Source of the DNA: Glandiceps talaboti
Lineage: Eukaryota; Hemichordata; Enteropneusta; Spengelidae
Direction: 5' to 3'
NCBI RefSeq assembly: GCF_964340395.1
Contig: NC_135568.1
Coordinates: 265,001 to 285,000, forward strand
Length of the DNA stretch: 20,000 bases
Notes under the pieces: generated by a model
Seen by the model: the letters and a program-made list of their open reading frames with translations, nothing else
What the model was told of the DNA's origin: nothing
The model's database searches: none
Translations under genes and position numbers: made by a program
Shown here: positions 13,131 to 20,000 of the stretch, in pieces
Numbering within the stretch: the stretch's first letter is position 1
Layout of the letters: each line of letters opens with the position of its first letter

Positions 13131-13650
13131 GGTTAGGTGTGTTTGGCGTGGTGTGGTGCAATGCGATGTGCTGTGGTTTGGCGTGGTGTGATGTAGTGTG
13201 CTGTGGTGTGGTATGGTGTGATGTGGCTTGGTGTGATGTGGTATGTTGTGATGTGGTGCGGTGTGATGTGGTATGGTGTGATGGGGTGTGCTGTGCTGTG
13301 GTGTGATGTGATGTGCTGTGCTGTGGTGTGGTGTGGTGTGATGGGGTATGCTGTGGTGTGGTGTGTTGTGAAGTATGTGGTGTGATGTGGTGTGTTGTGG
13401 TGTTGTGAAGTATGTGGTGTGATGTGGTGTGGTATGAAGTGGTGTGATGTGCTGTGGTGTGGTGTGGTGTGATGGGGTGTGCTGTGGTGTGGTGCGTTGT
13501 GAAGTATGTGGTGTGGTGTGGTGTGGTGTGAAGTGGTGTGATGTGGTGTGGTGTGAAGTGGTATGGTGTGATGTGGTGTGCTGTGGTTTGGTGTGGTGTG
13601 ATGTAGTATGGTGTGGCGTGATGTGGTGTGGTGTGAAGTGGTGTGGTAAT
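13121..13650. repeat. Pentamer satellite (GTGGT/GTGAT-type)
   Basis: This is 530 bp of five-base units such as GTGGT, GTGAT, GCTGT and GTATG, with longer blocks repeated inside. The minus strand reads as a His/Thr/Pro repeat for 184 codons and the plus strand is also open. Both follow from the period and composition and are not supported as genes. It starts at the outer edge of the palindrome. Confidence 0.93.
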
Positions 13651-14070
13651 GTGAGGGGGATGATGGAAGAACGATCAATAAAATCAATAAGAGTGGATAA
13701 TGTACAGATGAACGCTCTTTAATGTTTCATTCTGATTGGAGAAAGTTTTCTTACGTTTCTGTCCTAGTAAGGGGTGATATTTCACTTGTAAACATAATTA
13801 TTTCTCTTGAAAAGTTTAAGTCGATTTTGTGCGATTTCTAACCAGAAGAAACCGACCTGTCTGCTGTCTGTGGACACAGTATATCAGAAAACTACTTCAT
13901 TAATGGTAATGATAGTTGCTACACATCTTCCTTATGATAATGGCAAGAACTGGATAGGTTTTGATAAACATCCCATGAATATTAAAAATGATTTATTTGT
14001 ATAATTAACAGTTTTCAGTAATTATAAACATCTTCAAATTTACATACATGGATAATAAAGTGCATGTACA
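13651..14070. other. Gene-free stretch
   Basis: AT-rich unique sequence between the pentamer satellite and the TTA-flanked MITE. I see no gene or strong repeat. Confidence 0.7.
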
Positions 14071-14390
14071 TTAGGGAACCTTCAGTATTTACAGGGGGGG
14101 GGGGGGCTAGATTGTGTATGATTATAAGAGAAAGGTAACTAGCCAGTCTTTTACTGTTGTCACTTTATATGTAGACTTCTAATACAGAGTCAAAATCATA
14201 CATATAATGGGAATATTGATTAACGTTCAGTATATGCAATTGTCATGGGGAGGGTCATGTTTTACAAAATGGGACAAAGGGGAGGGTCACTTTTTACAAA
14301 TGGAGAATGAGGGGAGGGTCATGTTTTACTTAACAGACCATGTGTGATTTCCTCTCGCCCTCCCCCTTGTAAATACTGAAGGCTCCCTTA
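14071..14390. mobile_element. MITE with TTA target duplications (PIF/Harbinger-like)
   Basis: TTA at 14071-14073 and at 14388-14390 flank a 314-bp element. Its ends read GGGAACCTTCAGTATTTACA on the left and, reverse-complemented, GGGAGCCTTCAGTATTTACA on the right. They differ at one base over 20, then both run into G tracts. A 3-bp TTA/TAA duplication with G-starting terminal repeats is the hallmark of PIF/Harbinger transposons. The inside has no ORF but holds GGGGAGGGTCA repeated three times between about 14250 and 14330. Confidence 0.8.
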
Positions 14391-14399
14391 TAAAGCTTA

Positions 14400-14925
14400 C
14401 AGATGAGTCATTTGCATAATTGATGATTTTTCATAATCGGGCAAAAGAATGTAAGCTACAGATTTCAGTCATACATTGATGATGACACAGCATATGTGTC
14501 CTACAAATCTTGTTGGTGTAGCATTTGATTTTAATGAGTAATTTGCAATTTGCATAATTAAAGACCTTTTGATTTTTGGCCATTTGGCGGTATCTTAAGA
14601 ATGCAATCTTCACATTCATATAATTGGGTACATACATTGGTAGTAACAAGGCGTGTGTGCATGATAAAGCTTGTTGATGTAACTCTTGATTTTAGTGAGG
14701 ACTTTGCATAAGTAATGATTTGTGTGTATAACGAAGTATCTTTAGAATGCAGTCTTCAAATTTCATATAATTTTGTAAGTACAGTGATAATAACGTACAC
14801 ATACACTATAAAGCTTACAGATGTTGATGTTGACATAACACACTTGTATTTACATTTCATTACTAAGCTTTTTGATATCGCTTTAAATTTTATTGACTAA
14901 TTTGCATAATTAATTATATAATTAT
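14400..14925. repeat. Degenerate ~150-bp repeat, at least three copies
   Basis: Recurring landmarks in order are (A/T)AGAATGYA near 14444, 14597 and 14743, then CTTGTTGRTGTA, TTGATTTTARTGA and TTTGCATAA. Successive AGAATG landmarks are 153 and 146 bp apart. Copies are strongly diverged, so the array is old. TTTGCATAA at about 14411, 14549, 14703 and 14899 marks unit ends. Confidence 0.65.
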
Positions 14926-15166
14926 AATAATAAGATGGTATTGTTTGTCAGAGGCTACAGTTTATACTTTTATGAACACAGTACGTAATATACTCAGCAT
15001 TATCATATCAGTTTCAATGACAGTTGATTATCATCTTACCTTAGTTTTCTTCCAAGTCACTTTATCCCATCGTCTTTATATGTATGAGTATGATTAGAAG
15101 ACTTTTTACAAGTACTTGAGAATCTGTAATGCTGTCGGCATAGTTGAGAGTGTACTTACCCATAGC

Positions 15167-16203
<1,037 letters not shown>

Positions 16204-16259
<56 letters not shown>

Positions 16260-16260
16260 C
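16204..16260. repeat. (AAC)19 trinucleotide microsatellite
   Basis: An uninterrupted AAC run. On the minus strand it reads as poly-Leu in a short ORF, which is an artefact. Confidence 0.98.
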
Positions 16261-16610
16261 GTCAATAACGACACATAACCATGAAGGTACAATGGTAGAA
16301 CGGCTAATACGGTCATATATACTGAGTTGGAAATCTTAAATAATTTTATTTCTAAAACATCTACATAGCAATAATTTGTTATAGTCTCTAAGGTACGTCA
16401 TGACGGGGCGCCCTCATGCATCGGCCAACCCAACTCGTGAGTGCTAGTTGACAGGTGTGAAATGACATGACACGTCGTATCTTAAGGTTTTATTTCTAAT
16501 TATTATATTAACAACAGATCCTACTTAAATTATTAACTTGAAGTAGATGGATTAATTTACAATTAACTTTGTCATCAAATGCGATATATCTAGTAGTCTA
16601 AGAGTAAAAT
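16261..16610. other. Gene-free stretch
   Basis: Unique sequence between two microsatellites, with a slightly CpG-richer patch at about 16390-16480. No gene or repeat supported. Confidence 0.65.
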
Positions 16611-16735
16611 GTGTGTGTGTGTATGTTTGTGTGTGTGTATGTATGTATGTATGTATGTATGTATGTATGTATGTATGTATGTATGTATGTATGTATGTAT
16701 GTGTGTGTGTGTGTGTGTGTGTTTGTTTGTTTGTT

Positions 16736-16770
<35 letters not shown>
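16611..16770. repeat. Compound (GT)n(GTAT)n(GT)n(GTTT)n(GT)n microsatellite
   Basis: GT dinucleotides are interrupted by a GTAT tetramer block at about 16636-16701 and a GTTT block at about 16720-16740. It is open in one frame as a Cys/Val/Tyr repeat, which is not a gene. Confidence 0.97.
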
Positions 16771-16773
<3 letters not shown>

Positions 16774-17638
16774 AGACGACGTGTAGAACTAAAATGATAA
16801 TAGACTCGAGGTCTCTTGCTGTATATTGTTCATAATTTTGTTTACATAATAGTTAAGTTTGGAAGGATAATGTCAAAATTCCTTCTACTGAATGAGTATA
16901 CAACTGCTGTAAATAAAATGTCTGCTTTGTTCCCACTTCATTAGAGATATATAGAGATAAATACAAATTGTATCCCTTGGATCCGACGTTAAATCGTCTT
17001 TATTGTCATGTCCATATGATATGGTTGTTGGTATTTGTTTATTTATACTCTATATAACTCCTTCTACTTACTTGAAATCATAAAATGTTTATGACAGGTT
17101 GATCTACTGTTAAACCATCAGGAATATAAGAACCCTAGATTAAGTATAATGAAAGTCTAGTCAGTTTGTACGATTTGTGAAATCGTACATTCTATGCAAA
17201 TGGTATCGAATAAGATTAATAAAAAAGTGGCAAATTTCATAAATTATTTATCCTGAATTCTTTTATCAAGTCCATAATTTGCTAGAATTATCATTGAAAT
17301 CACAATACACAACACGAGGCTAATTAGTATAGTTTATGTTAATTAATAAGGATTGGTCTCGACTTATTGATGCTGAACTATTCACCGGCCTCAAAATTGT
17401 CACGTGTTTAATTCTGTGTCCTTTCTCCGCCTATATTAACTTTCGATGCAAATAATTATGTAAATGATCCAATTACGTCATATTTTGATTAACATAACTA
17501 TATCATTAAACCCTGCCATAGATTGTGTACAAATAGCGTGTAGAGGGTTGGAAATATTTACGATTTTCCACCCGATACTAAATTGTACAGGAAATCACAA
17601 AGTTCCGGGCAGTGTCTATGAGGCAGTGTTTTCTTTAA
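16771..17638. other. Gene-free stretch, 3' side of the minus-strand gene
   Basis: It should include the 3' UTR of the minus-strand gene that stops at 17639. A minus-strand ATTAAA (17412-17407) is the nearest poly(A)-like signal; AATAAA lies at 17043-17038. A perfect 9-bp hairpin, GTACGATTT/AAATCGTAC, sits at 17168-17188. No other gene supported. Confidence 0.6.
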
Positions 17639-17791
17639 CTAGTCATCTTCATCGGAGCTTGATGATTCGGAAGTTCTGCCTATGGCCAGGGGGTCTTTTG
17701 GTGGTCTTCTCCTTCGTGATGAAGGTGGTGATAAAATTGCATTCAGTCTCCGGCTTAAACCAGATTCTTCCGACGGCTTGGTCACCATTAC
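17639..17791 (-). CDS. Last coding exon of the unrecognised gene
   Basis: The acceptor TTATTTCAG precedes GTAATGGTGACC, joined in phase 0 to VVPK of the previous exon. The exon encodes VMVTKPSEES through SSSSDEDD, then TAG, 50 residues in all. Confidence 0.75.
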   Translation of the reverse strand, partial: VMVTKPSEESGLSRRLNAILSPPSSRRRRPPKDPLAIGRTSESSSSDEDD

Positions 17792-19930
17792 CTGAAATAA
17801 TATGTAAAAAAAAATAGAGTTTGAACTACACGTATTATCGTATGTATATAATATACATATAATATAGGGCTGGACGAGGAACTGTGCAAATTGACTTGCT
17901 TGACACGATGATAAGTTATGGGTGTCATGCTTAGACTAAAATAAGGACCAATGGCATCCTTATCGTAACCATGGACTACGTCACACCAAACCCCAATCAA
18001 ACCTTATCTCACACGGTGTACATGATGAGTTCAGACACTACACACTACGCTGCACCGCACCGCACAACACCTCACCTCACCGCACAGCAACACACTGCAC
18101 TATACTAATATATTTTAGAGTTTTGGCAGTGGGCCAAGTTACGTCGTACTAGATTGCTTAGAATATCATTTGATCATGAATTATTTTATCAAGATGTGAG
18201 AAATACAGTGTTAAGGAAAGATAACTCTTGTTTAGTTGGCATGAATTATTAAAGAGATGTAGCTAGAATAGTAATTTAGTGATAAATTATTGACGTATTA
18301 AATCGTCAAATCTAAGAATGATGATTCTATCAATCTTATTTATAATGTGCTTTTAAGAAAATAGGGATATCGAATAGAGTATAATATAAGTGGACGTTGA
18401 TAATAAGACTGTCATTTTTCATGTCTTTATTGCAAATAAAAATGAGTTATGAGGCCTGACTGATTTACCCTGAGACGTCTTACACTCTTACTGTAGGAAA
18501 GTAGAAAGTTATTATGTTATATACTGTAATAGGAAAGCAACTCTTAGAGTCCATTAATATGTCTATGTAGGGTAGGTAATGTCAATAGATGAACTTTGAA
18601 GATACAATGAGGAAGATAGAACCATGATTGAATTTGTGAAAATCGCGTCCTTCAAAATAAAGTAAATATTCAGTGAAATTGTCACAAGATGTGAACATCA
18701 TTTATAAAATAAGCTATTTAATTATAGGTGAAATAATATTTAGGTTTACAATATTTATAAATTCATGTAATTCTTACCAAGCTTCTATATACACACTCAA
18801 TCACACTGTCGATGTTGATGTAGTTTTGAATTTTAACAGGTTGGAATAAATCAAAGCGTGTTATCCGTATTTGGTTCTAAATGATTTTAAGTGTGTTTGG
18901 TATGTATTATACGAAGTGTATATATACTTATTGAATTTTGAGGCTGAGCTACAAACTGTACCACAGTATAATAATATTATATTTTATGATAACATGTTCC
19001 TGATTCTACACAAATTTGTATCAAAGTGGCACAGGCCGAGTTCATAATTAATTTGTATTCGGGTGAAAAAACTTCGATGTAACTATTCCAGTACATGTAT
19101 AATTGTTATGTCGATGCACACTTTCTATAACATTATTGTCTTTTGGCATTGCTACATCATTAGTAAGGATTTCCTCGGCGGTTTAGAGACATACAATAAA
19201 TGACGTCATGGGTAGTTTTGTAAGTTATATTTTTACATGTACTAGGGTTGAACTCAACCCATTGGAAGCGATAGCGAGTACCTTTTGAATATGCCTCAAA
19301 ATTACAACTAAAATATTGAACATTCATTGTGTCCCTAAACTTGTAACTTGATCACACAGAGACAATATCATATCACTTAGATTATTTTGGTGAGAAAAAG
19401 CAAAACATTTTTGAGAGGAAGCAATACCTTTGGTACCACAAACTGTGGCTTTCTCGCTGTCCTTGTAGCCCATGATGCAATGCGACTTAGAAGTGGACTG
19501 TTAGGAGGCGTAGAGTTTGATGGGAGTCCTGAGAACGACAAGCAACTCGACGAAAACACAAGCTCAGAAATTGTCCTCTCCTCAGCAGTTTTCCATTTAC
19601 CATTCGGTGAAAAAATGCTTTCTGATTTGGACTTCTTAGATCCCTTTTTGTTCTTTGAAGTTGACAAAGATGTTGTTTTCTTACATTTCTTATGTGGTTT
19701 TATATTCTTATCATAGTCCGATACATCCAAACTGCTTCTTCTCGATAGATCAGGATCACTGTTGGATTTTCCGGGTGATTGCCTGTGCGTTTCATCTGTA
19801 CATCGACGGACGACTTTCAATTGTTCAGTCAGTCGGAGAATAAGAGAGCAACAAACATGGCGGCCACAGAATTCAGCCCATTCAGGTGCACAGTATCCTC
19901 GTCTAAAATCACGTATATCAGTGGAAGCTC
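17639..19930 (-). CDS. Uncharacterised Ser/Lys-rich protein, last two coding exons
   Basis: I do not recognise this gene. The coding join, minus strand, is about 19930-19428 and 17791-17639. It gives 167 plus 50 codons and a TAG, with donor GTATTG, acceptor TATTTCAG and the frame kept. The visible protein has a Cys-containing start (APEWAEFCGRHVCC), then RRSSLDVSDYD, Lys/Ser-rich stretches (KNKKGSKKSKS), STPPNSPLL, a basic run SSRRRRPPKDP and an acidic end SESSSSDEDD. The basic runs suggest a nuclear location and the SDEDD end suggests CK2 sites; both are inference. No Met occurs in the upstream exon, so the start must lie upstream, beyond 20000 or in an exon I cannot see. Coding status is well supported, function unknown. 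Confidence 0.75.
17792..19427 (-). other. Intron of the unrecognised gene
   Basis: 1.6 kb of AT-rich sequence between donor GTATTG and acceptor TTTCAG. It holds a short CACC/CGCA pentamer-like patch at 18031-18105 and a perfect CRE palindrome TGACGTCA at 19201-19208. No nested gene is supported. Confidence 0.65.
18031..18105. repeat. Short CACCG/CACCT pentamer-like patch
   Basis: Five-base units such as CACCG, CACAA and CACCT recur. Reverse-complemented, they resemble the GTGGT/GTGCG units of the satellite at 13121-13650. Confidence 0.55.
19428..19930 (-). CDS. Penultimate coding exon of the unrecognised gene
   Basis: This 503-nt exon stays open throughout. The proposed acceptor TTTGTTTCCCTTCCAG has a strong pyrimidine tract, and the donor follows CCAAAG. 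The 5' edge is less certain than the 3' edge, since alternative AG sites exist (for example before 19795). Confidence 0.65.
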
Positions 19931-20000
19931 CTGGAAGGGAAACAAAGGCATTGTAAAATTGTCAACAGAATGTTTTCGGCCCAAGCAAATGAAACATTAT
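19857..20000 (+). CDS. Possible 5' end of a gene running off the window
   Basis: The start AACATGGCGGCC is a near-ideal animal initiation context. The frame then stays open for 48 codons to the window edge, beginning MAATEFSPFR and including SGSSWKGNKG. I recognise no family. It overlaps the minus-strand exon at 19857-19930 antisense, so at least one of the two models is probably wrong at its edge, unless the genes truly overlap. Confidence 0.4.
   Translation, partial: MAATEFSPFRCTVSSSKITYISGSSWKGNKGIVKLSTECFRPKQMKHY

Noticed and set aside
13133-13687. 184-codon minus-strand ORF rich in His, Thr and Pro
   Set aside because: It is the translation of the five-base satellite; the opposite strand is also open, and there is no splice or homology support.
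19840-19930. Possible SH2B-type Phe-zipper because of WAEFCGRH
   Set aside because: Only a W-x-E-F-C-x-x-H pattern matches; the following Phe/Ala pattern and any PH or SH2 domain are missing.
19387-19956. Plus-strand ORFs of 62-109 codons over the unrecognised gene
   Set aside because: They are shadows of the minus-strand exon, which has matched splice sites and a consistent join to the final exon.

Overview
This window looks like animal nuclear DNA, probably from a marine invertebrate. It is AT-rich and has intron-split genes with canonical GT/AG junctions, plus many microsatellites, minisatellites and remnants of non-autonomous transposons. Two genes match animal families clearly. I cannot fix the phylum from sequence alone. 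There is no sign of a bacterial-type operon, a CRISPR array or a defence island.

Layout. (1) Positions 1-4163, minus strand: the first five coding exons (234 codons) of the splicing factor CWC25. Its 3' part lies beyond position 1. The introns hold two 59-bp-period tandem arrays, a tRNA-derived SINE, a second copy of that SINE's tail, and a short inverted-repeat element. (2) Positions 4164-4779: a 616-bp gap between two divergent start codons, probably a shared promoter, with CRE-like, DR1-like and CACGTG motifs. (3) Positions 4780-7008, plus strand: a complete three-exon death-associated protein 1 gene (107 aa). Its second intron opens with a 38-bp array that repeats a splice-donor-like sequence. 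(4) Positions 7009-17638: about 10.6 kb with no gene that I can support. It contains 44-, 27-, 41- and about 46-bp tandem repeats, a retrotransposon 3' end inserted into the 46-bp array, a long palindrome, a pentamer satellite, a MITE with TTA target duplications, a degraded ~150-bp repeat and several microsatellites. (5) Positions 17639-19930, minus strand: the last two coding exons of an unrecognised Ser/Lys-rich protein. (6) Positions 19857-20000, plus strand: a good-context ATG reading frame that runs off the window and overlaps the minus-strand exon antisense.

Functionally, CWC25 acts in spliceosome catalysis and DAP1 is a small regulator linked to TOR and autophagy. They are neighbours head to head and probably share a regulatory region, but nothing here shows that they work in one pathway. 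The most notable non-genic signals are the nested LINE-in-minisatellite insertion, the TTA-flanked MITE, the long palindrome, the decoy splice-donor array in DAP1, and the sense/antisense coding conflict at the right edge.
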